Assembly: GCA_047615875.1 (NCBI GenBank)
Contig: JBLHGU010000033.1
Coordinates: 1 to 37,861 of the forward strand
DNA length: 37,861 nucleotides
DNA from: JBLHGU01 sp047615875
GTDB lineage: Bacteria > Pseudomonadota > Gammaproteobacteria > Arenicellales > CAJQKF01
Direction of reading: 5' to 3'
Part shown: one piece after another, positions 8,555-17,604 of the stretch
Numbering within the stretch: position 1 is the stretch's first letter
How the letters are laid out: the number at the start of each line of letters is the position of its first letter
Program-made: the position numbers and the translations under genes
The notes under the pieces: model-generated
Database searches by the model: none
What the model was told of the DNA's origin: nothing
The model's input: only the letters and a program-made list of their open reading frames with translations

Positions 8555-10153
8555 TCAGGAAAACCACCAGCGTTCCGCAGCCTTGTAACCATCATAGTCA
8601 AAATTACCGGCCATCTTATCGTGCATAACTGACTTATCGAGAGCCATTATATAATTGGCAAACATCGGCACCAGTGCACCACCGTCATCACTGACAATTT
8701 CCTGACATTCGTAGTACATTTCACGACGCTTATCTACATCCAGTTCTGCTCGTGCCTGAACCACTAACTTGTTAAACTTATCTGCTTGTGGTCCTTTTTT
8801 CCAGGCTGTATCGTTCCACTCAGTGCTTGATACATAGGCGGCCGTGAACATCCAGTCTTCAGTAGGACGTCCACTCCAGTAGCATGCACACCAGGGTTTT
8901 TTATTCCACACATTGGACCAATAGCCATCATTTGGCTCGCGTACCACATCAATATTGAGTCCGGCTTTGCCGGCAGAATCCTTTATCAACAAGGCCGCAT
9001 CAACAGCACCCGCAAATGCAGCGTCTGATGCGCTTAATTCGAGTGTAACACCCTCCATACCGGCTTTCTTTAGATGATGTCGGGCTTTATCTGGATCATA
9101 GCTGCGTTGCGGCATAGTGGCATTGTGATAGGGGTTAGCCGTAGAGATTGGGTGGTCATTGCCCAGAGCTCCGTGGCCAAGCAGGACTTTCGATACTAAC
9201 TGCTCTCGATCCACGCCATATTTTACTGCCATGCGTAAATCGTAATTGTCGAACGGGGCCACGTCGACACGCATTGGAAAAGTGTAGTGCAAAGTGCCAG
9301 TCGCTTCGACAATTTTCAGTTTTTCGACCCGACTCATTAAGTGCACGGTTTTTGGATCGAGTCGGCTGATTGCATGAACATCGCCATTCATTACAGCATT
9401 TTGTCGGGCTGTGTTATCCAGCAACGCGAGCATTTCTATTTCATCAAAATGGGCACGACCTGACTTAAAGTAATTCGGATTTCGTTTCAGTACAGCGCGA
9501 ACACCGGGATCAAAGCTCTCCAATATGTAACCACCAGTACCCATATTTGAGTTCCAATCAAGTTTGCCGTCTTTTTCTTGCGCAATGGGGAATTGGCCAC
9601 TACTGACTATGGAAGGGAAATCCGCATTGCCTTCGCTCAGTTTGAATTCAACCTCGTACTTACCTTTTTTGGTAATACTCTCCACTGGCTCAAGAAAAGA
9701 TTTTCCCGCTGACTTTGTATCGTCACCACGATGAAAGTTTAGCGACGCAATGACATCGTCAGCGGTCATGGTCTTGCCGTCATGGAATTCAACGCCTTGA
9801 CGTAGTTTAAATGTCCAGGTCGTCGCATCTGCACTGGCTTCATAGCTTTCAGCTAATTCCGGCACCGTCTTACCGTTGTTGTCTATCTCAGTTAACTGGT
9901 TCTGAAAGGCATAGGATAACGAACCTAAAAATCCATTCTCATTAGCACCAGGCAACAGTGAGTCGGTGGTGGATCCGTAACCCAAACCCATAATGAATCG
10001 CCCACCTCTTTTTGGTGTGGCAGCCTGGACTGATTGCGCCAACAGGCTGGTTGCGAGGGGCACGGAAACACCTAGTGCAGTTGCTCTTTTGATAAAGTCA
10101 CGACGTTTAAGCTTGCCACTAGTCGCCATTGTTGCTAAATCTTTAATATCCAC
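8555..10153 (-). CDS. ABC transporter solute-binding protein, family 5 (peptide/opine type), Tat-exported
   Basis: This 532-residue periplasmic binding protein belongs to the DppA/OppA-like family 5. The N-terminus has a twin-arginine signal: KRRDFIKR, then a hydrophobic stretch ending near SVQA (about residues 18-45). Mature-part landmarks include the family's early LAESYEASADATTWTFKLRQ region and VEFHDGKTMTADDVIASLNF. The start is the GTG at 10151-10153, with GAGGA seven bases ahead. No permease or ATPase gene of this transporter class lies on either side, so this is an orphan binding protein within the window. Its ligand could be a peptide, opine, nickel complex or other amine. The lone position may mean the permease is encoded elsewhere. 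It sits between two phosphoester-hydrolase genes, without clear operon links. Confidence 0.9.
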   Translation of the reverse strand: MDIKDLATMATSGKLKRRDFIKRATALGVSVPLATSLLAQSVQAATPKRGGRFIMGLGYGSTTDSLLPGANENGFLGSLSYAFQNQLTEIDNNGKTVPELAESYEASADATTWTFKLRQGVEFHDGKTMTADDVIASLNFHRGDDTKSAGKSFLEPVESITKKGKYEVEFKLSEGNADFPSIVSSGQFPIAQEKDGKLDWNSNMGTGGYILESFDPGVRAVLKRNPNYFKSGRAHFDEIEMLALLDNTARQNAVMNGDVHAISRLDPKTVHLMSRVEKLKIVEATGTLHYTFPMRVDVAPFDNYDLRMAVKYGVDREQLVSKVLLGHGALGNDHPISTANPYHNATMPQRSYDPDKARHHLKKAGMEGVTLELSASDAAFAGAVDAALLIKDSAGKAGLNIDVVREPNDGYWSNVWNKKPWCACYWSGRPTEDWMFTAAYVSSTEWNDTAWKKGPQADKFNKLVVQARAELDVDKRREMYYECQEIVSDDGGALVPMFANYIMALDKSVMHDKMAGNFDYDGYKAAERWWFS

Positions 10154-10451
10154 GGTAATTTCCTCGAGTTGGAGTGATCTACTGACAAAACAAACCTGTC
10201 TGTAATTTGAGTCGACAATTTTGTAAAAGACGACCCATGTAATATATCCTGCGATATTAACAGTTTAGGAATTTTCGTGTTTTGTGCAAGACATATGCAT
10301 TGTCACCCCATTAAAACGTCAACGAAAATCCCAATTTTGTAACATCTCACCAGCCCACCTGACAATGACTTACACATTTATGCAGACGCGAAAAAAGTAT
10401 TGGCAGGTTAACTTATTAGTGCCCGATGTGGTCCTGTTGTTACCGGAAGAA

Positions 10452-12041
10452 TCACCTTTTAATAATACGTAAATAGGTGTTCGATTTGCCTGGTCGTTGT
10501 TGTAATAGATATTCAGTGACTACGTCGGCGATATCTGGCCCAAAGTCGTAGACATTTTCAGCGTTTTCGAACATCGAGTAACCATCGCCGCCATTTCTTA
10601 CGTAGTTGTTCGATACAACCCCATATAGCGTGCCAGGGTTGATGCTAACAAGCTTGCCGTCATGCTCAATATTTACAGCAGAAATCCGAGATCCAGACGC
10701 TTTGGTCAGGTCATAACTAAATTGCATACCGGCAATTTGTGGAAAACGCCCTTCCTGTTGCTCAACCCGGCTTAGGCCGTTTTCAAGGGCGGCAATCAGT
10801 GTGTTGCCATCGATCTGAAAAGTCGACAGGGTGTTGTTAAAGGGTAGTACCCGTAAGATGTCGCCCCGAGTTACCGCTCCTGGTTGAAGGCTAGCACGGA
10901 TTCCTCCTGCATTAAAAATAGCCACAGAAACTCCCTGGCCACGAACCCGGTCTAACATGGCGTCGGCAATGAGATTGCCCATGGCGCACTCGCCGCTGCG
11001 ACAGGCTTCTCGACTGCCATTTATAAACGATGCCGAGTAGGCAACCTCGGTATTGCGAATAGATTCCAGTGGTTCGGCTAAGGCTTTAACCCGCGCTCTG
11101 ATGGGTTGATCTTCGGCAATACTTTGATCGATTAACCTGGGCTCGCCATGGGCGGATATCAATGTGCCGTCTTGATCAAACACCGTATGTAACAGGCCAA
11201 GGTACTTTCCATAGGCGTAGGCCTGCACAATGGCGGTACCATTTACCATGGTGGGGTAGGGACCATCAGTGTTCGGGTGGACATTGGATAACAGACTATT
11301 GGAATGTCCGCCCACTATAATGTCTACGCCGTTGGTATTGGCTGCGACGATTTTGTCTATGGCATAGCCAGAGTGGGAAAGTACGACTATCTTATTTATT
11401 CCGCGGGCTTGCAGTTTATCAACCTCCCGCTGTACCGCTATAACCGGCTTTTCAAAGGTGATCTGTTTGCCAGGGCTGGATAATTCGTCTGTGTTTTCTG
11501 GTGTTATGCCAATAAGCCCTATTGTCTCACCGCCTTTTTCTACTACTGTAGATGTTACTAATTTGTTATGCAGGGTTGGTTCTAACGTAACGTCGGCATT
11601 AGACATTAACACCGGAAAATTTACGGCATCGATAAACGAGGCTAAAACTTTAGGGCCATCATCAAACTCGTGATTGCCTACGGTCATTGCATCGTAACCT
11701 AAATGGTTCATCATCTCTGCAGCAGCAATACCTTTGTAGTAGTTGTAAAACAACGTGCCCTGAAACTGATCACCACCATCCAGCAACAGGCTGTTGGCAG
11801 AGGTCTTTCTTGCGTTGGCAATGGCAGTGGCAAGTCGAGCACTGCCACCAAAACATTTACCTTGTAGGTTATCTTCCTCGCTACAAAAGGAATCGTACTT
11901 ACTTATTGGTTCCAGTCGAGAATGAAAATCGTTGGTGTGGATAATGGTTAATTCGAAGTGGGCAGAAGAGATAGCGGGCAAGCTGGCTAACCATAACGCT
12001 GCCAGAACGGTGTGGGTTTTAAACATAAGCTTAAGAGTCAT
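10452..12041 (-). CDS. Periplasmic 5'-nucleotidase / 2',3'-cyclic phosphodiesterase (UshA-like)
   Basis: This 529-residue protein has a Sec signal peptide (about residues 1-27, ending ISSA) and the two-domain layout of bacterial 5'-nucleotidases. The metallophosphatase domain shows IIHTNDFHSRLEP, LLDGGDQFQGT, TVGNHEFDDG, VLSHSGYAID and VGGHSNSLL. The C-terminal substrate-binding domain shows FNAGGIRASLQPG and NNYVRNGGDGYSMF. It should release phosphate and nucleosides from nucleotides in the periplasm. It ends about 300 nt from the start of the binding-protein gene and begins 257 nt from the small membrane gene, so it probably has its own promoter. An alternative start at the next ATG (MFKTH) would keep the signal peptide. 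The family call is firm; exact specificity is not. Confidence 0.92.
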   Translation of the reverse strand: MTLKLMFKTHTVLAALWLASLPAISSAHFELTIIHTNDFHSRLEPISKYDSFCSEEDNLQGKCFGGSARLATAIANARKTSANSLLLDGGDQFQGTLFYNYYKGIAAAEMMNHLGYDAMTVGNHEFDDGPKVLASFIDAVNFPVLMSNADVTLEPTLHNKLVTSTVVEKGGETIGLIGITPENTDELSSPGKQITFEKPVIAVQREVDKLQARGINKIVVLSHSGYAIDKIVAANTNGVDIIVGGHSNSLLSNVHPNTDGPYPTMVNGTAIVQAYAYGKYLGLLHTVFDQDGTLISAHGEPRLIDQSIAEDQPIRARVKALAEPLESIRNTEVAYSASFINGSREACRSGECAMGNLIADAMLDRVRGQGVSVAIFNAGGIRASLQPGAVTRGDILRVLPFNNTLSTFQIDGNTLIAALENGLSRVEQQEGRFPQIAGMQFSYDLTKASGSRISAVNIEHDGKLVSINPGTLYGVVSNNYVRNGGDGYSMFENAENVYDFGPDIADVVTEYLLQQRPGKSNTYLRIIKR

Positions 12042-12298
12042 CTGGTAATAGTTAAAACAACGACTGAAGAGTATTTAAAAGTTATCTATTATTGCTCATT
12101 AAGTTGAAGTGCGAAGTGGATGTGTCAAACAGATATAGCTCAAAGTGGTATTTGATTAAGCCTATCTGGCCACTTGAGTTCAGTTTGTTTGTGATTATCT
12201 ACAGCAGTTAACTTTAACTTTCAGGTGATCAGGTTATCAAATGTGGCAGCATGGTCCAGGATTGAAACCCAGGAAATGATGTCCGATATTTTCACTCT

Positions 12299-12517
12299 CT
12301 ACCAGGCCAGGCTTGCATTGATGAGTAGAAGCCCTGCGACAATAGGTAATAGCGTGTGGCCAAACATGTGAATAGAATGCGCCATTTTTTCACCGTTGCG
12401 CTCAATTAGGATCTGTAATTTTTCAATTTTGTCGGGCGCTGTTTTACGTCGATAGTAGGAGTACAGGCCGTAGGCAATAGCCACAATGCCTAAAATTAGA
12501 TTGAGATTTGTATTCAT
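12299..12517 (-). CDS. Small membrane protein, two predicted helices, function unknown
   Basis: This 72-residue product is not recognised. It has a hydrophobic N-terminal segment (about residues 5-22, LNLILGIVAIAYGLYSYY) and another near the C-terminus (about 53-70, LLPIVAGLLLINASLA). Between them lies a charged linker, RRKTAPDKIEKLQILIERNG. The topology is that of a helical hairpin with a basic loop. There is no clear ribosome-binding site ahead of the ATG. It stands alone between the nucleotidase and cyclase genes. The amphipathic linker and two clean hydrophobic blocks argue that it is a real gene rather than a chance frame. Confidence 0.6.
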   Translation of the reverse strand: MNTNLNLILGIVAIAYGLYSYYRRKTAPDKIEKLQILIERNGEKMAHSIHMFGHTLLPIVAGLLLINASLAW

Positions 12518-12893
12518 AATGCTAGTGATTAGGTTTTGGTCTTCGCAGACATAATACTTAACTTAAGAAAGAGATGCTGCAAATCAATGATGCACAGGTG
12601 TAAATAGTTGATCGTATATAACCCATGGCTTTATTGTAGGCTTGAGACTCTGCGAAATTCTCTAGATAACCCCTCCTTTCCCCGCTGCAGCACGACAGGC
12701 TAAGCTTTAGCAGTCCGTTTGTGTTCCTACGGATCATACCTCGACTCGCCGAAATTAGTGAAGGGCGGCAATGTCGTTGGTCCCGGTTTTAAGAATTTAG
12801 TCGGCCGGCAGCCTGGTAATCCGCTAGAATTCAGTTTGTTTAGAATACCGATTTCCTGACAATTTCACATTTTATAATAAGCCGAATAACGCG
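12518..12893. other. Intergenic stretch ahead of the cyclase gene
   Basis: This 376-nt stretch lies between the divergent small membrane gene and the cyclase gene. No open frame, tRNA or clear terminator was seen. A perfect -10 hexamer near its right end is listed separately. The central part (about 12660-12820) is richer in G and C than its surroundings, but no folded RNA could be assigned by eye. Confidence 0.5.
12873..12878 (+). promoter_or_regulatory. Candidate -10 box (TATAAT) for the cyclase gene
   Basis: A perfect TATAAT lies 15 nt ahead of the cyclase ATG. No convincing -35 box is found 16-18 nt upstream, so an activator or an extended element would be needed. If used, transcription would start near 12885, leaving a leader under 10 nt with no ribosome-binding site. 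Confidence 0.35.
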
Positions 12894-15113
12894 ATGTTGA
12901 AAAACCTGTCTATGACACTGATTGGACTAGCGGTAACCGCATTTTTCGCGCTGGTTAGTACAGGGTATATTCAGTTGTCGTTTCTACAGTTGCTGGAATA
13001 CGTCAGTTATGATGCTCGTATAAGACTTACGGCAAGTGGTGTTAAAGACCCGCGAGTAGTAATTGTTGACATCGATGAACGTAGCCTTGTGGAGGAGGGA
13101 AGGTGGCCCTGGCGAAGGGATAAAATTGGCTTGCTGGTTTCCAGACTCATCAATGACTACGATGTTGAAACGGTTGCATTCGATATGGTCTTTGCAGAAA
13201 AGGAACAGAATTATTCAATCGACCAACTGCGTGAATTCGCACTGGCAGATGGCGACCTTGAGCTGATTGATCGGATTAATATGTACCAGCCACGCCTGGA
13301 TCTCGACACAGTATTCGCCAACAGCATCAGGCAAACCGGAAAAGTCATACTGGGTTACTATTTTCATCACGACTTTGAGGAAACCAGCCAAGTTGGGGTG
13401 CTGCCGGAACCCTTATTTCCAGCTGCTGCTAAGCTGAATAACTCAACATTTGCAGTCCGTGCAACAGGCTATGCAGGCAATCTGGAAAAGCTCCAGAAAG
13501 ACGCACAAAATGCGGGATATTTTTCCAACCCGGTAGTAGATGAAGATGGCATTTATAGGCGCATGCCTATGTTGGTGGATTTCAATGGTGATATGTATCC
13601 GGCTTTGGCGCTGGCTACGGTGCAGGCATATCTGGGTATTTCCGCCGAACCTGTTCTGGTATCCGTGCCGAATGCAGGCAGCGATTACCCGGCGCTAGAG
13701 GCTCTAGATATAGCCGGGGTAACTGTACCTATTGATGCCAACGCGAATGCGTTGGTGCCGTATCAGGGTCCAGAGGGCACTTTTTCTTATATTTCCGCCA
13801 CGGATATCATACGGGGAACCGTGAACGATCCTGAAAGGCTCGCTGGGACCATTGTGTTAGTAGGTACAACCGCCGCCGGCCTGGTCGATTTACGCCCAAC
13901 GCCGGTGCAAAATGTGTATCCGGGTGTGGAGGTGCATGCCAATCTGATCATTGGCATGATGGACGGTATTATTAAGAAGCAACCAGCTTATACCGTCGCG
14001 GTGGGACTAATACTGGTGATATTTTTGGGTGTCTTGCTATCAGTCCTTCTTCCACGGGTGAGGCCCGTGTATGGTGCTATGCTTGGCATGGCGGCGATTG
14101 CTACGGTTACCGGTATCAATTTCTATGCCTGGACGGAATTGCACCATGTGCTGCCATTTGCCCTGCCGATCGCATTAGTACTGATCATTTACGTTCTCAA
14201 CACTATGTATGGCTTTTTCTTCGAGGCCAGGTCACGTGGTCAGCTCGGCATATTATTTGGTCAATATATTCCGCCGGAGTTAGTGGGCGAGATGAGCCGT
14301 AATCCTTCCAGCTACTCGCTTGAAGGCGAAAAGAGGGAGTTAACGGTTCTTTTTAGTGACGTACGAAATTTCACTACTATTTCTGAGTCGATGGAACCAA
14401 AAGAGCTTACCCGGATGATGAATAGTTTCCTGACGCCGTTAACTCGAGCGGTTCATGAACGTAAAGGAACCATCGACAAGTACATGGGTGACGCACTCAT
14501 GGCGTTTTGGGGCGCCCCCATACCTGATGAGAAGCACGCCAGAAACGCGGTGGCGTCGGCACTGGAGATGATTCACCGCATTGATGAATTACAGGGTCAT
14601 TTTCGCGACGAAGGCTGGTCGGAAATTCGAGTTGGTATTGGCATCAATACGGGCGATATGAGTGTTGGCAATATGGGTTCTGAATTTCGTGTTGCTTATA
14701 CTGTTATGGGTGATGCAGTTAACCTTGGTTCACGAATTGAAGGACTGACTAGACGATATGGGGTTTCTATCATTGTTACCGAGTCAACAGTAAAAGCTGC
14801 ACCAGAATATGCCTACTTGAAACTAGATCTGGTGCGTGTGAAAGGTAAAAAACTACCTGTCAGCATTTTTAGCCCGATTGGACTCGAGTCCGAGCTCGAT
14901 CAGGAGATAAAGCCATTTATTTTAAATCACCATCAGGCTGTGGAGCAGTATCTTGCAGGGGAGTTTGATCAGGCAATGAATGTCTTCGGTAACAAGCCAG
15001 CTATATCAGAGTTTGAAGAGCTTTATCGAATCTACGCACAACGTATACAGGTATTTTACTCAGACCCACCTGGCTCTGACTGGGATGGGGTATTTATCTA
15101 CGAGGAAAAATAG
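12894..15113 (+). CDS. CHASE2-domain class III adenylate/guanylate cyclase
   Basis: This 739-residue membrane-bound enzyme makes a cyclic nucleotide. An N-terminal helix (about residues 5-28) leads into a periplasmic CHASE2 sensor (about 30-350), seen in YDARIRLTASG, VVIVDIDERSL and EVHANLIIGMMDG. Three membrane helices follow (about 360-440). The catalytic domain (about 475-660) has both metal aspartates, in LTVLFSDVRNFT and IDKYMGDALMAFWGAP. RVAYTVMGDAVNLGSRIE carries a Thr at the purine-selecting position, which favours ATP. The C-terminus is a short helical tail. The arrangement is standard for CHASE2 cyclases, which often lie beside FecR and TPR/barrel genes, as here. The signal it senses is unknown. 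No ribosome-binding site is visible before the ATG. Confidence 0.92.
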   Translation: MLKNLSMTLIGLAVTAFFALVSTGYIQLSFLQLLEYVSYDARIRLTASGVKDPRVVIVDIDERSLVEEGRWPWRRDKIGLLVSRLINDYDVETVAFDMVFAEKEQNYSIDQLREFALADGDLELIDRINMYQPRLDLDTVFANSIRQTGKVILGYYFHHDFEETSQVGVLPEPLFPAAAKLNNSTFAVRATGYAGNLEKLQKDAQNAGYFSNPVVDEDGIYRRMPMLVDFNGDMYPALALATVQAYLGISAEPVLVSVPNAGSDYPALEALDIAGVTVPIDANANALVPYQGPEGTFSYISATDIIRGTVNDPERLAGTIVLVGTTAAGLVDLRPTPVQNVYPGVEVHANLIIGMMDGIIKKQPAYTVAVGLILVIFLGVLLSVLLPRVRPVYGAMLGMAAIATVTGINFYAWTELHHVLPFALPIALVLIIYVLNTMYGFFFEARSRGQLGILFGQYIPPELVGEMSRNPSSYSLEGEKRELTVLFSDVRNFTTISESMEPKELTRMMNSFLTPLTRAVHERKGTIDKYMGDALMAFWGAPIPDEKHARNAVASALEMIHRIDELQGHFRDEGWSEIRVGIGINTGDMSVGNMGSEFRVAYTVMGDAVNLGSRIEGLTRRYGVSIIVTESTVKAAPEYAYLKLDLVRVKGKKLPVSIFSPIGLESELDQEIKPFILNHHQAVEQYLAGEFDQAMNVFGNKPAISEFEELYRIYAQRIQVFYSDPPGSDWDGVFIYEEK

Positions 15114-15237
15114 TTGCATCAGCTCAAAATCAATCAGTAATTGGCGATGCTGAAGTTATGAACACGCTATACTTGGTAACAAGCCAATAGCCTAAATCCA
15201 GTTCAGAACTTGATATAACCGATTTACTTTCAGGATA

Positions 15238-16301
15238 ATGACAAAATCCAGCTATAGAACCATCCATCGTAGATGCGTGCACCAGGGACTGCCTGGCCAT
15301 CTCATTGAGCCTATGTAGCCCCGTGTGGGCAGACTTCAGTTAAAGGAGTCGTAAGCCGCACAGGCACTTAAAGTGGGAAACTATCAGGTAGCCGCAAGTA
15401 GTTTTACAGCGCTTGCAAAAACATTTCCTGATAACCTATCCATACAACGCTATCTTGGCATTAGCCTCGACCGCGCAGGGCAGCACGAAAACGCTCGACA
15501 GGTTTTTCAGAATTTATTGATAAAGAACCCGCAACAGATATCGGTTAACTACCATCTCGGCGTGACTTTCTACGCAACCGGAAATGGACTGGTACCGCCA
15601 GACTGTCAACTTATCAAGCCCGTTATCGTGAAGATGAGGATCAACGTTTTGATGTGTCGCAGGTCACCGCAGGCGCTTCTCTACAAGCTAATACCCGGCT
15701 ATTTTCCAAACCCTTCGTAGGTAAATTCAAGTATGAATTTACCAATGTTGAGACTGGCTCCGATCAACGCCCATACAGCGAATCGCATAAGATTCTTTTG
15801 GGTGGCTTGTTTCATCTGACTGAAAACCAGTCTAGCGGTATCTATACGCAAATGCGTAAGGACGACTTTGAATACGAGGGATTCGAGCCGGTCATTTCAT
15901 CTCGTGACGCAGATCGTGTTGAGGCGGGGCTAACCTACTCTTTTCACTCAGAAGATAACAAGACTGGACTCGATTGGAAACTGGCTTATGAAGAAAACCG
16001 GGCAATGGGTTTAAACTTTAATCGAACCGCCTATAAAGCCGGTGTCACACTTCGGTTGCCATTGGTTGCCCAATGGAATATGCGATTGTCCATTGATTAC
16101 GAGGATCATGAATATTCGGATTTTGTTGGCCCCGTCATGCGGGTAACCGAAATCTACCAATACTCTCTGGCATTCACGTGTCGGTTTGGAAAACATTTGT
16201 TTGCGCGTTTGCGCGTGAGTGAACGCGATGAGGAATCGAGTTACGCCAACTTAACTTATGACCGCATAACCTGGGGATTGGATCTGAGCTATGTTTACTA
16301 A
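15238..16301 (+). pseudogene. Broken TPR / outer-membrane beta-barrel protein gene
   Basis: This is the remnant of a secreted protein with N-terminal TPR repeats and a C-terminal barrel. An ATG at 15238 opens MTKSSYRTIHRR in frame 1. A signal-peptide-like CLAISLSLCSPVWADFS is read in frame 2 at about 15290-15340. A TAA at 15352 interrupts frame 1 just before AAQALKVGNYQVAASSF. The TPR segment then runs to YHLGVTFYATGNG near 15585. From there the sequence continues only in frame 3: KWTGTARLSTYQARYRED and about 230 residues of alternating barrel-like strands ending in SYVY (stop at 16299). The junction also seems to have lost later TPRs and first strands. The 3' end overlaps the FecR gene by 11 nt. 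At least the 215-residue barrel frame from 15654 could still be translated, but without export it should be inactive. Confidence 0.75.
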
Positions 16302-17310
16302 ATCTAATTCATCGATTGTTATTATTTTTCTTGTCGGGATGCTTAGCAGTCAACTGACCTGGTCTTTGCCGTCTGTTGGCCACGCGATTATGGCTAAGGG
16401 AGATGTTACCGCGCAGTCAAACAGTCAGAGTCCACGCAAGATTCTACGTCGGTCACCGGTATATGAAGCGGACGTAGTTAGGACGGGAAAATCTTCTTTT
16501 ACGGTACTACAGTTCCTGGATAAAACTAAACTCAGCATTCGACCAGAAAGTGAATTATCCATTACACAGTACAGAATGAATCGTGGCAATCAAAACAAAG
16601 AACAGGATCAAGTTGGCATAGAATTGATTAAGGGTGGGCTAAGGATACTCACAGGTGTGATCGCCAAGGAGACCCCGCGTAACTTTTATGTACGTGGCAG
16701 AGCTGGGCAAATAGGTATACGAGGAACTGAATTTGATCTACGTCAGTGTGATAAGGAGTGTGCTATAGAGCAGGCGCATCTGAATGGCCTGACCGAACCG
16801 GATGCGAATACACCACCCGGACTGTATGCTGCGGTGTATGTTGGAGGAATTACAGGATATAAGAACGGTAAGAAGCTGGATGCAGGCCCTGGTCAGGCAA
16901 TCTATTTCTCCGAAGACACAATGAAATTGCTTGACGAAATTCCACTATTTCTAAGTCAGGATATTACGCCCAAAGCAAGCACTCTGATCGACGAACTGAA
17001 TGCCTGGGAAGAAGACTTTGCAGACGATCTGGAAATGGGTGTGTTGGAAGGCCCCGTGTTACAACCCCTCCCGTTAACTGGTGTTGAGCATAATGGCATG
17101 CCGGAGTTGCCTATATATGAACAGGAGCCCGCTGATGTACAGGAGGACTTTCTACCCGAATCTGAGCCTGTTATCGAACCCGTTGAAGAGATCCAGGATG
17201 AGTCTGAGGGCGCAGAGCCAGAAGAAGTTGTCGAGCCCGATGAGCCCACTGATGATCCTAAAGACGTCAGTGATGATCCGGTTGACCCACCGCCAATTAT
17301 AATTCTTTGA
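16291..17310 (+). CDS. Secreted FecR-domain protein with acidic proline-rich tail
   Basis: This 339-residue protein has a signal peptide (about residues 1-26) and a FecR-like domain (about 30-200). The domain shows VGHAIMAKGDVTAQ, SPVYEADVVRTGKSSFTVLQ, SELSITQYR and GQIGIRGTEFDLRQ. Two cysteines (in RQCDKECAIEQ) could form a disulfide. The last 90 residues are rich in Glu, Asp and Pro and look disordered. It does not have the membrane helix of the FecR anti-sigma regulator, so it is probably the periplasmic or surface FecR type that accompanies CHASE2 cyclases. Its start overlaps the end of the broken barrel gene by 11 nt, indicating an ancestral operon of cyclase, TPR-barrel and FecR genes. 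The molecular role is not established for this type. Confidence 0.82.
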   Translation: MFTKSNSSIVIIFLVGMLSSQLTWSLPSVGHAIMAKGDVTAQSNSQSPRKILRRSPVYEADVVRTGKSSFTVLQFLDKTKLSIRPESELSITQYRMNRGNQNKEQDQVGIELIKGGLRILTGVIAKETPRNFYVRGRAGQIGIRGTEFDLRQCDKECAIEQAHLNGLTEPDANTPPGLYAAVYVGGITGYKNGKKLDAGPGQAIYFSEDTMKLLDEIPLFLSQDITPKASTLIDELNAWEEDFADDLEMGVLEGPVLQPLPLTGVEHNGMPELPIYEQEPADVQEDFLPESEPVIEPVEEIQDESEGAEPEEVVEPDEPTDDPKDVSDDPVDPPPIIIL

Positions 17311-17540
17311 TCCCATTGTTTGCGGTGACTGGAAGTTTCTAATTCTATGTTGCGGTCGGTTACGGGCAAGTTGTCCTTAGTGAAATCGGCGTGGAGCAAA
17401 GTTCAGTATGATCGGGTTTGTCCACAACTTAACAGTCATTCTGCAATCACCTGACTAAAGTCTTACTTTTCGAGAGTCATACGGAATGTGACCCCGACGA
17501 GATTACTTTGTAAGCGCCCGTCCAATCGATTAGATATCTA
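17311..17540. other. Intergenic stretch between the FecR and ROK genes
   Basis: I see no open frame, RNA gene or convincing terminator in this stretch. It separates the cyclase/FecR cluster from the sulfatase locus. The promoter and repeat elements of the ROK gene begin at its right end and are listed separately. Confidence 0.4.
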
Positions 17541-17567
17541 TTGATGCATATGTGTTGATGCATATGT
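17541..17567 (+). repeat. Tandem 13-nt direct repeat, candidate operator
   Basis: TTGATGCATATGT occurs at 17541-17553 and again at 17555-17567, a 14-nt period. Each copy contains the small palindromes ATGCAT and CATATG. The second copy ends on the first base of the candidate -35 box. Two copies on nearly the same face of the helix just upstream of a regulator gene suggest an operator, perhaps for the ROK protein itself. No binding evidence exists. Confidence 0.6.
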
Positions 17568-17595
17568 TGACACGGAAGTTGAATTTCTATTTAAT
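17567..17595 (+). promoter_or_regulatory. Sigma-70 type promoter of the ROK gene and downstream operon
   Basis: TTGACA at 17567-17572 is followed after exactly 17 nt by TTTAAT at 17590-17595. That is a perfect -35 and a five-of-six -10 match. The expected transcription start is about 17601-17603, only 2-4 nt before the ATG at 17605, so the message may be nearly leaderless. Confidence 0.65.
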
Positions 17596-17604
17596 AACTA
17601 ACAG

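Noticed and set aside
12179..12841. TTCAGTTTGTTT occurs at 12179-12190 and 12830-12841, flanking the small membrane gene.
   Set aside because: Twelve AT-rich bases recurring at 650 nt may be chance, and no inverted repeats or transposase remnant accompany them.
16956..17399. Minus-strand frame of 147 residues, Ser- and Gly-rich.
   Set aside because: It is the antisense of the acidic repeat-like tail of the FecR protein, whose biased codons keep the opposite strand open.
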